A stretch of 64,000 nt of DNA from Dickeya zeae NCPPB 2538 (GTDB taxonomy: Bacteria > Pseudomonadota > Gammaproteobacteria > Enterobacterales > Enterobacteriaceae). Of this stretch, positions 15,228 through 24,874 are shown in pieces. Where the stretch lies: contig NZ_CM001977.1 of assembly GCF_000406165.1 (NCBI RefSeq), positions 3,804,808 through 3,868,807 of the forward strand, read 5' to 3'. The translations under genes were made by a program, and so were the position numbers. The first letter of the stretch is position 1. Every line of letters starts with the position of its first letter. Under the pieces are notes generated by a model that saw nothing but the letters and a program-made list of their open reading frames with translations, did no database searches and was not told the DNA's origin.

Positions 15228-18131
15228 ATGCCTTTTACACTTGGTCAACGCTGGATCAGCGATACAGAAAGCGATTTAGGATTGGGTACGGTAGTGGCGA
15301 TGGATGCCCGCATGATTACGGTGCTATTTCCGGCTAGCGGCGAAAACCGCCTCTATTCCAGAAATGACGCACCTATCACCCGTGTCATGTTCAATCCTGG
15401 CGATACCGTCACCAGCCACGAAGGCTGGCAACTACAGGTGGAAGACGTTCGTGATGAGAACGGCCTGCGCACCTACATCGGCCAGCGTCTGGATACCGAC
15501 GAGCCCGCTGAACTGCGGGAGGTGTTCCTCGACAGCAAACTGACCTTCAATAAACCGCAAGACCGGTTGTTCGCCGGGCAGATTGACCGCATGGATCGTT
15601 TTGCACTGCGTTACCGTGCCCGTCTGCACCAGCATGAACAGGCGCTGCAATCCTGGGGAGGGTTGCGTGGCATGCGCGCCAGCCTGATCCCTCATCAGTT
15701 ACACATCGCCCGCGAAGTAGGCCAACGCCATGCGCCACGCGTATTGCTGGCCGACGAAGTCGGTTTGGGTAAGACCATCGAAGCTGGCATGATTATCCAC
15801 CAGCAATTGCTGGCAGGTCGTGCCGAGCGCGTACTGATCGTGGTGCCGGAAACCCTGCAACATCAATGGCTGGTGGAAATGTTGCGCCGTTTCAACCTGC
15901 TGTTTTCGTTGTTTGACGACGAACGCTACGCCGAAGCCCGCCTGGATAGCGACAACCCGTTTGAAACTGAGCAACTGATCATCTGCTCACTGGATTTTGT
16001 CCGCCGTAACCCCTCCCGTTTCGAACAGTTGCTGGATGCCGACTGGGATCTGCTGGTGGTGGATGAAGCCCATCATCTGGCCTGGAGTGAAGCCGCGCCG
16101 AGCGCTGGCTATAAAGCGATTGAGCGTCTGGCACGCGCTATTCCTGCCGTCTTGCTGCTGACGGCAACGCCAGAGCAATTAGGTCAGGAAAGCCACTTCG
16201 CCCGCCTGCGTCTGCTCGACCCGGATCGTTTCCACGATTACCACGAATTTATCGCTGAACAGCAACAATACCGCCCGGTCGCCGATGCGGTCACCCTGCT
16301 GCTGAGTGGCAACAGTATTAGCGATAGCGAACGCAACGCCCTGAGCGAGATGCTGGGTGAGCAGGATATCGAACCGCTGCTGAAATCCATCGCCAGCAAC
16401 AGTGAAGACAGCGCCGCCGCACGTCAGGAACTGATCACTATGCTGATGGACCGCCACGGCACCAGCCGTGTGCTGTTCCGCAATACCCGTCAGGGCGTGA
16501 AAGGGTTCCCGAAACGCGAGCTACACCAAATCAGGCTGCCGTTACCCACACAGTATCAGACAGCGATTCGCGTATCCGGCATTATGAATGCCCGTAAATC
16601 CGCAGAAGACTGCGCACGCGACATGCTCTACCCGGAGCAAATTTATCAGCAGTTCGAAGACGATAACGCCACCTGGTGGAGCTTCGATCCACGCGTCGAA
16701 TGGATGCTGGAGTTTCTGACCAGCCATCGCGATGAAAAAGTACTGGTAATCTGCGCTAAGGCCGCCACTGCGTTGCAACTCGAACAAGTGCTGCGCACCC
16801 GTGAAGCTATCCGCGCCGCCGTCTTCCACGAAGGACTCTCTATACTCGAGCGTGACCGTGCTGCTGCGTATTTCGCCTCGGAAGAAGAAGGCGCTCAGGT
16901 ACTGATCTGTTCGGAGATCGGATCCGAAGGCCGCAACTTCCAGTTTGCAAGCCATCTGATCATGTTTGATCTGCCGTTTAACCCGGATCTGCTGGAACAA
17001 CGTATCGGTCGTCTGGATCGTATCGGTCAGAGCCGTGACATTCAGATTCTGGTGCCTTATCTGGAAAATACCGCTCAGGCATTGCTGGTACGCTGGTATC
17101 ACGAAGGGCTGGATGCGTTCGAACATACCTGCCCGACGGGTCGCGCAATTTATGACAGCCACTACGAGCAACTGATCAACCTGCTGGCGAAACCGTCTGA
17201 ACAAACCGGACTGGATGACTTTATCCATACCTGCCGTCAGCAACATGACACGCTGAAAGCGCAACTGGAGCAAGGACGTGACCGCCTGCTGGAGATGCAC
17301 TCCAACGGCGGCGAGCGGGCGCAAGCACTGGCACAAGCCATTGCCGAGCAGGATAACGACGTCAATCTGGTCAATTTCGCACTCAACCTGTTCGACATCA
17401 TCGGTATTCATCAGGATGACCGTAGCGATAATTTGATTGTGCTGACACCGTCTGATCACATGCTGGTGCCGGACTTCCCCGGCTTGCCGCAGGATGGCTG
17501 TACTATCACGTTCGATCGCGATCAGGCGCTGTCGCGCGAAGATGCCCAGTTCGTGAGTTGGGAGCATCCGCTGATCCGCAATGGTCTGGATCTGATCCTG
17601 TCTGGCGACACCGGCAGCTGCGCTGTATCGCTGTTGAAAAACAAAGCCTTGCCGGTCGGCACACTGCTGGCAGAGCTGGTCTATGTCGTGGAAGCACAGG
17701 CACCGAAGAAACTGCAACTGACCCGCTTCCTGCCACCGACGCCGATTCGCGTCCTGCTGGATCGCAAAGGCACCAATCTGGCCGCACAAGTGGAGTTCGA
17801 GAGCTTCAACCGTCAACTGAGCGCCGTCAATCGCCACACTTCCAGCAAGCTGGTCAATGCGGTGCAAGACGAGGTGCACGATATGTTACAGAAGGCTCAG
17901 CCATTGGTAGAAGCACAGGCTCAAGCGCTGATCGCCGAGGCGCAGCGTAACGCCGAAACACAGTTGCGCCGCGAACAGGAACGACTGGAGGCGCTCAAAG
18001 CCGTCAACCCGAACATCCGTGACGATGAACTGGAAGCGCTGGAAGAACAGCGTGAACAGGTGCTGCTGAATCTGCAACAGGCCAACTGGCGTCTGGATTC
18101 CATCCGTCTGGTGATGGTGGCGCACCAGTAA
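15228..18131 (+). CDS. rapA: RNA polymerase-associated Swi2/Snf2 ATPase RapA
   Basis: ATP-dependent factor that binds RNA polymerase and recycles it from stalled post-termination complexes. 967 residues. N-terminal Tudor-like domains (residues 1-110) come first. Then the Snf2 ATPase: Walker A ADEVGLGKT (Lys182), DEAH box (279-282), LLTATP, and the second lobe with EGRNFQFASHLIMFDLPFNP and QRIGRLDRIGQ. The C-terminal domain ends RLVMVAHQ. Matches E. coli RapA throughout. The 263 bp upstream hold no gene that I can see. A perfect hairpin follows at 18155-18180 before rluA. Confidence 0.96.
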   Translation: MPFTLGQRWISDTESDLGLGTVVAMDARMITVLFPASGENRLYSRNDAPITRVMFNPGDTVTSHEGWQLQVEDVRDENGLRTYIGQRLDTDEPAELREVFLDSKLTFNKPQDRLFAGQIDRMDRFALRYRARLHQHEQALQSWGGLRGMRASLIPHQLHIAREVGQRHAPRVLLADEVGLGKTIEAGMIIHQQLLAGRAERVLIVVPETLQHQWLVEMLRRFNLLFSLFDDERYAEARLDSDNPFETEQLIICSLDFVRRNPSRFEQLLDADWDLLVVDEAHHLAWSEAAPSAGYKAIERLARAIPAVLLLTATPEQLGQESHFARLRLLDPDRFHDYHEFIAEQQQYRPVADAVTLLLSGNSISDSERNALSEMLGEQDIEPLLKSIASNSEDSAAARQELITMLMDRHGTSRVLFRNTRQGVKGFPKRELHQIRLPLPTQYQTAIRVSGIMNARKSAEDCARDMLYPEQIYQQFEDDNATWWSFDPRVEWMLEFLTSHRDEKVLVICAKAATALQLEQVLRTREAIRAAVFHEGLSILERDRAAAYFASEEEGAQVLICSEIGSEGRNFQFASHLIMFDLPFNPDLLEQRIGRLDRIGQSRDIQILVPYLENTAQALLVRWYHEGLDAFEHTCPTGRAIYDSHYEQLINLLAKPSEQTGLDDFIHTCRQQHDTLKAQLEQGRDRLLEMHSNGGERAQALAQAIAEQDNDVNLVNFALNLFDIIGIHQDDRSDNLIVLTPSDHMLVPDFPGLPQDGCTITFDRDQALSREDAQFVSWEHPLIRNGLDLILSGDTGSCAVSLLKNKALPVGTLLAELVYVVEAQAPKKLQLTRFLPPTPIRVLLDRKGTNLAAQVEFESFNRQLSAVNRHTSSKLVNAVQDEVHDMLQKAQPLVEAQAQALIAEAQRNAETQLRREQERLEALKAVNPNIRDDELEALEEQREQVLLNLQQANWRLDSIRLVMVAHQ

Positions 18132-18154
18132 ACCTCATCTGTTATCTACCTACT

Positions 18155-18180
18155 TCGCGGCAAGGCCTGCCTTGCCGCGA
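18155..18180. repeat. Perfect 11-bp inverted repeat between rapA and rluA
   Basis: TCGCGGCAAGG / CCTTGCCGCGA around CCTG. The hairpin would be very stable, but no T-run follows and rluA starts 14 nt later. It may attenuate, process or stabilise the transcript rather than terminate it. Confidence 0.7.
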
Positions 18181-18193
18181 TGCCGGAGCCTTC

Positions 18194-18847
18194 ATGGAAC
18201 CCTATAACCCCCCTCGCGAGCCCTGGCTGCACATCCTGTATCAGGATCAGCACATCATGGTGGTGAACAAGCCTAGCGGACTGCTCTCCGTTCCCGGTCG
18301 CGCCGAAGAACATAAAGACAGCATCATGACCCGTATTCAGGCTGATTTTCCCACCGCCGAGTCCGTCCATCGTCTGGATATGGCCACCAGCGGTGTGATG
18401 GTGGTCGCCCTGACCAAAGCGGCTGAGCGAGAGCTGAAACGCCAGTTCCGCGAGCGGGAACCGAAGAAGTCTTACATTGCCCGCGTTTGGGGCCATCTGG
18501 CGCAGGATGAAGGGCTGGTCGATCTGCCGCTGATTTGCGACTGGCCTAACCGTCCGAAACAAAAAGTCTGCTTTGAGCAAGGTAAGCCCGCCCAGACCGA
18601 CTACATCGTCTTATCACGGGACAGCGATGGCACCACCCGAGTGAAACTGATGCCTATCACCGGTCGCTCACATCAGTTGCGTGTCCACATGCTGGCATTG
18701 GGTCACCCGATTCTGGGCGACGGGTTTTACGCCCACCCGGAGGCGAAAGCACTGGCACCCCGTTTGCTACTGCATGCACAGGAACTGGCCATTACCCATC
18801 CGATTTTTACGACACCGATGCACTTTCGTTGCGAAGCCGACTTCTAA
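18194..18847 (+). CDS. rluA: Dual-specificity pseudouridine synthase RluA
   Basis: Converts U746 of 23S rRNA and U32 of several tRNAs to pseudouridine. 217 residues, with the catalytic aspartate in HRLDMATSG (Asp62) and the family KPSGLLSVPG and RVHMLALGHPILGD motifs. The length and order match E. coli RluA. It follows rapA by 62 nt, with the hairpin above in between, so it may be cotranscribed with rapA. Start ATG at 18194 is preceded by a GGAG (18184-18187). Confidence 0.95.
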   Translation: MEPYNPPREPWLHILYQDQHIMVVNKPSGLLSVPGRAEEHKDSIMTRIQADFPTAESVHRLDMATSGVMVVALTKAAERELKRQFREREPKKSYIARVWGHLAQDEGLVDLPLICDWPNRPKQKVCFEQGKPAQTDYIVLSRDSDGTTRVKLMPITGRSHQLRVHMLALGHPILGDGFYAHPEAKALAPRLLLHAQELAITHPIFTTPMHFRCEADF

Positions 18848-18972
18848 TACCTGTGCTCAGGCTCCAACTCTCGCACTGAAAACCGTGCAGCGTTAGAAAC
18901 GAGCGCCCTGTATGAAAACAGGCAATCATGGAAAGAAGTGCGACGACGGGAACAGCAAAAAGAGAAGAAGAA

Positions 18973-19932
18973 TTAGCGAGAAAACTTGTTGATTTTCAAA
19001 AACTCATAGGCAGCCTGAATATCCTGCGCTTTACGCTTGGCTATCTCAATCATGCGCGGCGACAGGCCTTTGCCCATCATTTTATCAGGGTGGTGTTCGC
19101 TCATCAGTTTGCGATAAGCGCGCTTCACCGTCGCCGCATCATCCGTGCTACGTACCCCTAATGTCCGGCAGGCGCTCTCGATAGTCGGCCCGCGCGAGTA
19201 TACCGGCGGCCGCTGGCCATAGGACTGCCCACCATAAGACTGATTACGCCGCTGATAAGACTTATTGCCCTGTCTTGATGATTGTTGCTGACTATTATTC
19301 TGCCGTGATTGATGGGTGCTCCCTTGCCGCGACTGGTAGGTATTGCCCTGTCGTGACTGGTAACCACTGCTGCTCTGTTTTGACGACTGATGGGCACCAC
19401 GCTCCATGTTGCGCATGAACAGCTCAAACTGTTCGCGGGTTACGCCCAGCTCATCGGCAAACACATACAGCAACCGCCGTTCATTCGGGTGTAATGCGCC
19501 GTCTACAAACGCGGCCTGTAACTGAATCTCCAGAAACATTCTGATTAAATCAAAACGTCCAATGCAGGCGTCGCGTAACTTACGCAGCTTATTACGCACC
19601 GGAAACTGACTGGCTTTCCCTTCACGGAACGCCTGTTGCGCGGCATTACGCGCCTCGCCATGCAGTTCCAGCCGGTCCATCATGGTGGTCGCGATACGGA
19701 TATCAGACTCCGTCACCCGCCCTTTTGATTTGGCCAGGTGCCCCATCGCCTGAAAGGTGGTCAGACAAAACAAGGCCTGGCGGGTGGCTTGCGCGGAAAA
19801 AAAGTCGCGACGACGGGATGCACGAGCTCTGTCAAGCAAATGACCCAACAGCAGCCCGATTATCAACCCGCCGACACCGGCGCTGGACACAATCCCCAAC
19901 GCCAGTCCCAGCAACTTTCCCCAATACCGCAT
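18973..19932 (-). CDS. djlA: Membrane-anchored J-domain co-chaperone DjlA
   Basis: Inner-membrane DnaK co-chaperone. A single N-terminal transmembrane segment (residues 6-32, GxxG-rich) is followed by a TerB-like domain (about 50-175) and a C-terminal J-domain with HPD at 281-283 (SEHHPDKMMGKGL). The protein has 319 residues against 271 in E. coli. The extra length is a Gln/Ser/Arg-rich linker (about 180-247) with repeated QSRQGN-type units. E. coli DjlA dimerises through its membrane segment and can activate the Rcs capsule pathway when overproduced. It is divergent from lptD and convergent with rluA. Start ATG at 19932 gives the family start MRYWGKLLG. Confidence 0.95.
   Translation of the reverse strand: MRYWGKLLGLALGIVSSAGVGGLIIGLLLGHLLDRARASRRRDFFSAQATRQALFCLTTFQAMGHLAKSKGRVTESDIRIATTMMDRLELHGEARNAAQQAFREGKASQFPVRNKLRKLRDACIGRFDLIRMFLEIQLQAAFVDGALHPNERRLLYVFADELGVTREQFELFMRNMERGAHQSSKQSSSGYQSRQGNTYQSRQGSTHQSRQNNSQQQSSRQGNKSYQRRNQSYGGQSYGQRPPVYSRGPTIESACRTLGVRSTDDAATVKRAYRKLMSEHHPDKMMGKGLSPRMIEIAKRKAQDIQAAYEFLKINKFSR
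19267..19362 (-). repeat. Degenerate QSRQGN repeats in the DjlA linker
   Basis: Residues 191-222 hold YQSRQGNT, YQSRQGST, HQSRQNNS and QQSSRQGN, roughly 8-residue units. The DNA copies also repeat (CAGTCACGACAGGG, CAGTCGCGGCAAGG, CAATCACGGCAG). Such repeats can change number by slippage and would alter linker length between membrane/TerB and J domains. Confidence 0.75.
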
Positions 19933-20118
19933 ATACTCCTCAAATCCCCATGCCGTCGGCCAAAAATTGCTTTATCATACCCGTCATTTATCTTTGCTCC
20001 TAACGGCAACGCATAGAAAATGGCGGGGATTTTGCACTGGCGCTACGCCGGTGGCTAATATAGTCTCTGACCGTTTGCCGGCATGACGCCCTTGATGACG
20101 GAACACCAGATACCGCGT

Positions 20119-22482
20119 ATGAAAAAAAGTTTTCCAACCCTGCTGGCCTCATTAATTGGGTCGGCGCTGTACAGCCAGCATGCGCTGGCCGATCTCGCCT
20201 CTCAGTGTATGTCGGGCGTTCCTGTATACAATCGTCCGCTGGTCACCGGGGACACCAGTCAGTTGCCGGTTCACATCAAAGCGGATCAGTCACAGGCCAA
20301 CTACCCCGACAGCGCCTTATTTACCGGCAATGTGAACGTCGAGCAGGGTAATCGCGTACTGACCGCAGACCAGGTGCAGCTGCATCAGAAACAACAGGCG
20401 GGTCAGGCCGACCCTGTCCGCACTGTCACGGCTATCGGTAACGTGCATTACGATGATAATCAGGTCATTCTGAAAGGCCCGCGCGCCTGGTCCAACCTCA
20501 ACACCAAGGATACCGACGTCGAAGACGGCGACTACCAGATGGTCGGGCGCCAGGGTCGCGGCGATGCCGACAAGATGAAACAGCGCGAGAACAACCGCTA
20601 TACCATTCTGGATCATGGCTCATTTACATCCTGCCTGCCAGGTGATGATAGCTGGAGCGTCGTCGGTTCGGAAGTGATTCAGGACCGGCAGGAGGAAGTC
20701 GCCGAAATCTGGAACGCCCGTTTTCGCATCGCGGGTGTCCCGGTATTCTACAGCCCTTACATGCAACTCCCGATTGGCAACAAGCGTCGCTCCGGTTTCC
20801 TGATCCCCAACGCGAAATACGGCAGGAGTAACGGGTTTGAGTTGGTCACACCTTATTACTGGAATATCGCGCCCAACTACGACGCCACCATCACGCCGCA
20901 TGTACAGACCAATCGCGGCATGCAGTGGCAGAACGAATTCCGTTATCTGTCGAGCGCGGGCTTAGGCCTGGTCGAATTTGACTGGTTGCCGGACGACAGA
21001 CAATACAAAAACGACGTGTTATCAGGTAAATCAGGTTATGCGCCTGATGATAATTACACCCGCTGGCTGTTCCACTGGCAGCATTTCGGCGTGATGGATC
21101 AGGTGTGGCGCTTTAGTGCTGACTATACCAAGGTCAGCGATCCAAATTATTTCACCGATCTGGATTCGTTTTACGGTAATACCACCGACGGTTACGCCAC
21201 CCAGAAATTCAGCCTGGGTTACGCCAACCAAAACTGGGATGCCACCGTCTCGACACGTCAGTACCAGATATTCAGCAATCTGTCTTCCCGCGATATTTAT
21301 CGAGCGCTGCCGCAGCTCGATATGAATTACTATCAGAATGATATCGGCCCCTTCGATCTGCACCTTTATGGTCAGGCGGTAAAATTTACCAATATTAACC
21401 CCAGCCTGCCTGACGCGACCCGTCTGCATTTCGAGCCGACAATTTCTATGCCGGTTTCCAATCAGTGGGCCAGCCTGAATACCGAAGCCAAGCTGATGGC
21501 CACCCACTATCAGCAGGAAAATCTGGATGCCTATAACGCCAGCAACCCGGACTCGCCATTAAAAAGTAGCGTCAACCGTGTCATGCCGCAGTTCAAAACC
21601 GATGGCAAGATGGTGTTCGAACGCGATATGGACTGGGCGAAAGGCTATACCCAAACGCTCGAGCCCCGAGTGCAGTATTTATATGTGCCATACCGTAATC
21701 AGTCTGATATTCGCGCCTATGACTCCACCTTGTTGCAGGCAGACTACGCCGGGTTATTCCGTGACCGTACCTTCAGCGGCCTGGATCGCATCGCGTCTGC
21801 GAACCAGGTATCGAGCGGGGTGACAACGCGGTTGTATGACAATGCGCTCGAAGAGCGTTTCAATGCGTCACTAGGGCAGATTTATTATTTTGATCGCCCA
21901 CGCACCGGTACCAACTCGAGTCTCGACCAGAATGATGAGCGCGGCAGCCTGAACTGGGCGGGGGACGCCTACTGGAAATTTGCCGACAACTGGGGTCTGC
22001 GTGGTGGCGCACAATACGATGAACGTCTCAAAAGCGTTACCCTCGGCGACGCTATTCTTGAATACCGTGGCGGTGGTGAGCGTATGTTCCAGTTGAATTA
22101 CCGTTTCGCCAGCTCAGAGTATATTCAGGCCATGCTGCCAGACATCACAAACCCCGGTTTCCAGCAAGGCATATCTCAGGTTGGTGCCACAGCCAGTTGG
22201 CCGTTGTCCGATCGCTGGGCTATCGTGGGTGCTTATTACTATGACACCAAGGCCAATCAACCCGCTGACCAGTTAGTGGGCCTGCAGTACAACACCTGCT
22301 GTTGGGCGGTCAACGTGGGCTATGAACGCAAGATAACCAAATGGAATAGCACCACCAATCAGAGCGTCTACGACAGCAAGATTGGCTTCAGCTTCGAATT
22401 GCGTGGCCTGAGCAGCAATTACAATCTGGGAACGGACAAAATGCTGAGAAACAGCATATTGCCTTACCAGCGTGCGTTCTGA
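20119..22482 (+). CDS. lptD: LPS-assembly outer-membrane protein LptD
   Basis: Essential outer-membrane beta-barrel that, with LptE, inserts lipopolysaccharide into the outer leaflet. 787 residues: a signal peptide (MKKSFPTLLASLIGSALYSQ, then HALA), a periplasmic beta-jellyroll (about 50-200) and a large C-terminal barrel. Cysteines expected for the LptD disulfides are present: Cys near the mature N-terminus (LASQCMSGVP), TSCLPGD, and a C-terminal CC pair (YNTCCWAV). I chose the ATG at 20119, where the signal peptide begins; the frame stays open to 20083. surA follows after 98 nt, the usual order. lptD is under SigmaE in E. coli; I could not identify that promoter. Confidence 0.96.
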   Translation: MKKSFPTLLASLIGSALYSQHALADLASQCMSGVPVYNRPLVTGDTSQLPVHIKADQSQANYPDSALFTGNVNVEQGNRVLTADQVQLHQKQQAGQADPVRTVTAIGNVHYDDNQVILKGPRAWSNLNTKDTDVEDGDYQMVGRQGRGDADKMKQRENNRYTILDHGSFTSCLPGDDSWSVVGSEVIQDRQEEVAEIWNARFRIAGVPVFYSPYMQLPIGNKRRSGFLIPNAKYGRSNGFELVTPYYWNIAPNYDATITPHVQTNRGMQWQNEFRYLSSAGLGLVEFDWLPDDRQYKNDVLSGKSGYAPDDNYTRWLFHWQHFGVMDQVWRFSADYTKVSDPNYFTDLDSFYGNTTDGYATQKFSLGYANQNWDATVSTRQYQIFSNLSSRDIYRALPQLDMNYYQNDIGPFDLHLYGQAVKFTNINPSLPDATRLHFEPTISMPVSNQWASLNTEAKLMATHYQQENLDAYNASNPDSPLKSSVNRVMPQFKTDGKMVFERDMDWAKGYTQTLEPRVQYLYVPYRNQSDIRAYDSTLLQADYAGLFRDRTFSGLDRIASANQVSSGVTTRLYDNALEERFNASLGQIYYFDRPRTGTNSSLDQNDERGSLNWAGDAYWKFADNWGLRGGAQYDERLKSVTLGDAILEYRGGGERMFQLNYRFASSEYIQAMLPDITNPGFQQGISQVGATASWPLSDRWAIVGAYYYDTKANQPADQLVGLQYNTCCWAVNVGYERKITKWNSTTNQSVYDSKIGFSFELRGLSSNYNLGTDKMLRNSILPYQRAF

Positions 22483-22580
22483 TGAGGTAACGCCGGGAAC
22501 TCTGGCGACAATAAACGTCTAATAACCGGTAGCGATTAAACATGTAACCCGCCCTGGCGGATAAATTAAACGGGAAAGGT

Positions 22581-23873
22581 ATGAAGAACTGGAGAGCGCT
22601 TGTCCTGGGACTGGCACTGAGTGCCAATATGGCGTTTGCGGCCCCACAAGAGGTCAACAAGATCGCCGCCGTCGTCGACAACAGTGTGGTTCTGGAAAGT
22701 GATATCAATAGCCTGCTACAGTCCGTCAAACTGAACGCGCAAGAAGCCGGTCAGCAGTTGCCGGACGACGCCACGCTCCGTCACCAGATTCTGGAGCGTT
22801 TGATCATGGATAACATCATCATGCAGATGGCGCAAAAGATGGGTGTTCAGGTCACCGATGAGCAATTGGATCGCTCTATCGCCAATATTGCGGCGCAAAA
22901 CCACATGAGCCTTGACCAGTTGCGCAGCCGCCTGGCCGCCGAAGGCGTCAGTTTCGATACTTACCGTAACCAGATCCGCAAAGACATGATGATCGCGGAT
23001 GTGCGTAACAGTGAAGTGCGCCGCCGCGTCACCGTGCTACCGCAGGAAGTGGACGCGCTGGCTCAGCAGCTTGCCAGTCAGGGAGCAAACGGCCCCGAGG
23101 TTAATCTGAGCCAAATTTTGATCCCGCTGCCGGAAAATCCGACGCAAGATCAGGTCGATAAAGCAGAGAGTCTGGCCAACCGCCTGGTAAAAGAAGCCTC
23201 TCAGGGTGCTGATTTCGGCAAACTGGCCATCACCTACTCCGCCGATCCGCAGGCGCTGAAAGGTGGGCAGATGGGTTGGGGCCGTCCGCAAGAACTGCCG
23301 TCGCTGTTTGCCGAACGTCTGGCTAACCCACAGAAAGGACAGATCATCGGGCCAATTCGCTCTGGTGTGGGCTTCCATATTCTGCGTGTTAACGATACCC
23401 GTGGTGGCTCTCAAGCGGTATCAGTTACTGAAGTGCATGCCCGCCACATTCTGCTGACGACCTCGGTAGTGATGAACGACGCGCAAGCCAAAGCTAAACT
23501 CGAAGAGGTGGCAAGCCAAATCCGGAGTGGCAAACTGAGCTTCGCCGCCGCAGCCAAACAGTTATCTCAGGATCCGGGCTCGGCTAATCAGGGCGGCGAC
23601 CTGGGATGGGCCTCGCCAGATATGTATGACCCGGCATTCCGCGATGCCTTGATGGACCTGAAAAAAGGCGAAATCAGCGCACCGGTTCACTCCTCTTTTG
23701 GCTGGCATTTGATCCAACTGCTGGATACCCGCCGGGTAGACAAGACTGACGCCGCTCAGAAGGATCGCGCTTATCGCATGCTGTTTAACCGTAAATTCGC
23801 CGAAGAAGCCCAAACCTGGATGCAGGAAAAACGCGCGGCGGCATACGTGAAAATCCTGGATGGTCAGAACTGA
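22581..23873 (+). CDS. surA: Periplasmic chaperone / peptidyl-prolyl isomerase SurA
   Basis: Main periplasmic chaperone delivering outer-membrane porins and LptD to the BAM complex. 430 residues: a signal peptide (MKNWRALVLGLALSANMAFA), an N-terminal chaperone domain (about 21-170), two parvulin PPIase domains (about 172-273 and 283-382; motifs GGQMGWGRPQELP and GGDLGWASPDMYD) and a short C-terminal helix. It sits directly after its client gene lptD. Its TGA overlaps the pdxA ATG (TGATG, 23871-23875), so translation is coupled. Confidence 0.96.
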   Translation: MKNWRALVLGLALSANMAFAAPQEVNKIAAVVDNSVVLESDINSLLQSVKLNAQEAGQQLPDDATLRHQILERLIMDNIIMQMAQKMGVQVTDEQLDRSIANIAAQNHMSLDQLRSRLAAEGVSFDTYRNQIRKDMMIADVRNSEVRRRVTVLPQEVDALAQQLASQGANGPEVNLSQILIPLPENPTQDQVDKAESLANRLVKEASQGADFGKLAITYSADPQALKGGQMGWGRPQELPSLFAERLANPQKGQIIGPIRSGVGFHILRVNDTRGGSQAVSVTEVHARHILLTTSVVMNDAQAKAKLEEVASQIRSGKLSFAAAAKQLSQDPGSANQGGDLGWASPDMYDPAFRDALMDLKKGEISAPVHSSFGWHLIQLLDTRRVDKTDAAQKDRAYRMLFNRKFAEEAQTWMQEKRAAAYVKILDGQN

Positions 23874-24874
23874 TGTCCGTTGAAACGCAGGTTCAGCGAG
23901 TCGTGATTACCCCCGGCGAACCCGCCGGGATTGGTCCCGATGTGGTTGTTGCGCTGGCTCAGCAAAGCTGGCCGGTGGAACTGGTGGTATGCGCCGATGC
24001 TGAGCTGTTGTTAAGCCGTGCACTGGCGCTGAAACTCCCGCTGACCTTGCGTGAATACCAACCGCACCTGGCGGCACAGCCGCAAGCGGCTGGCACGTTG
24101 ACGTTGCTGCCGGTTGCCACCGACGCTACCGTGGTGCCAGGACAATTGGACGTGGCGAACAGCCGCTATGTGCTCGATACGCTGGCCCGCGCCTGTGATG
24201 GTTGTCTGAAAGGCGATTTTGCCGCGCTGATCACCGGGCCGGTACACAAAGGCATTATCAACGAGTCAGGTATTGCGTTTTCCGGTCACACGGAGTTTTT
24301 CGCCGAGCGCAGTCACTGCACGCGCGTGGTGATGATGCTAGCAACCGAAGAACTGCGCGTTGCGCTGGCGACCACCCATCTGCCGCTAAAAGCAGTATCG
24401 GATGCTATCACCCGCGACAGTCTGCACGAAGTGATTACCATTCTGCATCAGGATTTGCAGCGCAAGTTCGGCCTCGCCCAACCAGTCATCTACGTCTGTG
24501 GTTTGAACCCACACGCTGGCGAAGGTGGCCATATGGGGCGTGAAGAACTGGATGTCATTATTCCCGCGCTAGATGAGCTGCGTCAGTCTGGTATTCAACT
24601 GGTTGGCCCGCTGCCTGCCGACACCTTATTCCAACCCAAGTACCTCGAACACGCCGACGCTGTGCTGGCGATGTATCACGACCAGGGTTTGCCGGTACTG
24701 AAATATCAGGGCTTTGGTCGAGCCGTCAACATCACGCTGGGGCTGCCGTTTATCCGCACGTCCGTCGATCACGGCACCGCACTGGAACTTGCCGGTCGCG
24801 GTCAGGCCGATCCGGGCAGCTTCCGCACTGCATTGAATCTCGCTCTACATATGATTGCTAACCTTAATGAATAA
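23873..24874 (+). CDS. pdxA: 4-hydroxythreonine-4-phosphate dehydrogenase
   Basis: NAD-dependent enzyme of the DXP-dependent vitamin B6 route, oxidising and decarboxylating 4-phosphohydroxythreonine for PdxJ. 333 residues, with the motifs TPGEPAGIGPDV, ITGPVHKGIINESG, FSGHTEFFA and AMYHDQGLPVLKYQGFG, which include metal-binding histidines. It overlaps surA by one base at its start and rsmA by 8 nt at its end, part of a tightly packed operon as in E. coli. Confidence 0.96.
   Translation: MSVETQVQRVVITPGEPAGIGPDVVVALAQQSWPVELVVCADAELLLSRALALKLPLTLREYQPHLAAQPQAAGTLTLLPVATDATVVPGQLDVANSRYVLDTLARACDGCLKGDFAALITGPVHKGIINESGIAFSGHTEFFAERSHCTRVVMMLATEELRVALATTHLPLKAVSDAITRDSLHEVITILHQDLQRKFGLAQPVIYVCGLNPHAGEGGHMGREELDVIIPALDELRQSGIQLVGPLPADTLFQPKYLEHADAVLAMYHDQGLPVLKYQGFGRAVNITLGLPFIRTSVDHGTALELAGRGQADPGSFRTALNLALHMIANLNE

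Noticed and set aside
16542..17879. 445-codon frame antisense to rapA
   Set aside because: Mirror of GC-rich codons in a conserved gene; no signal, ribosome site or family resemblance.
18155..18180. Hairpin after rapA as a terminator
   Set aside because: Perfect stem but no T-run, and rluA starts 14 nt later; kept only as an inverted repeat.
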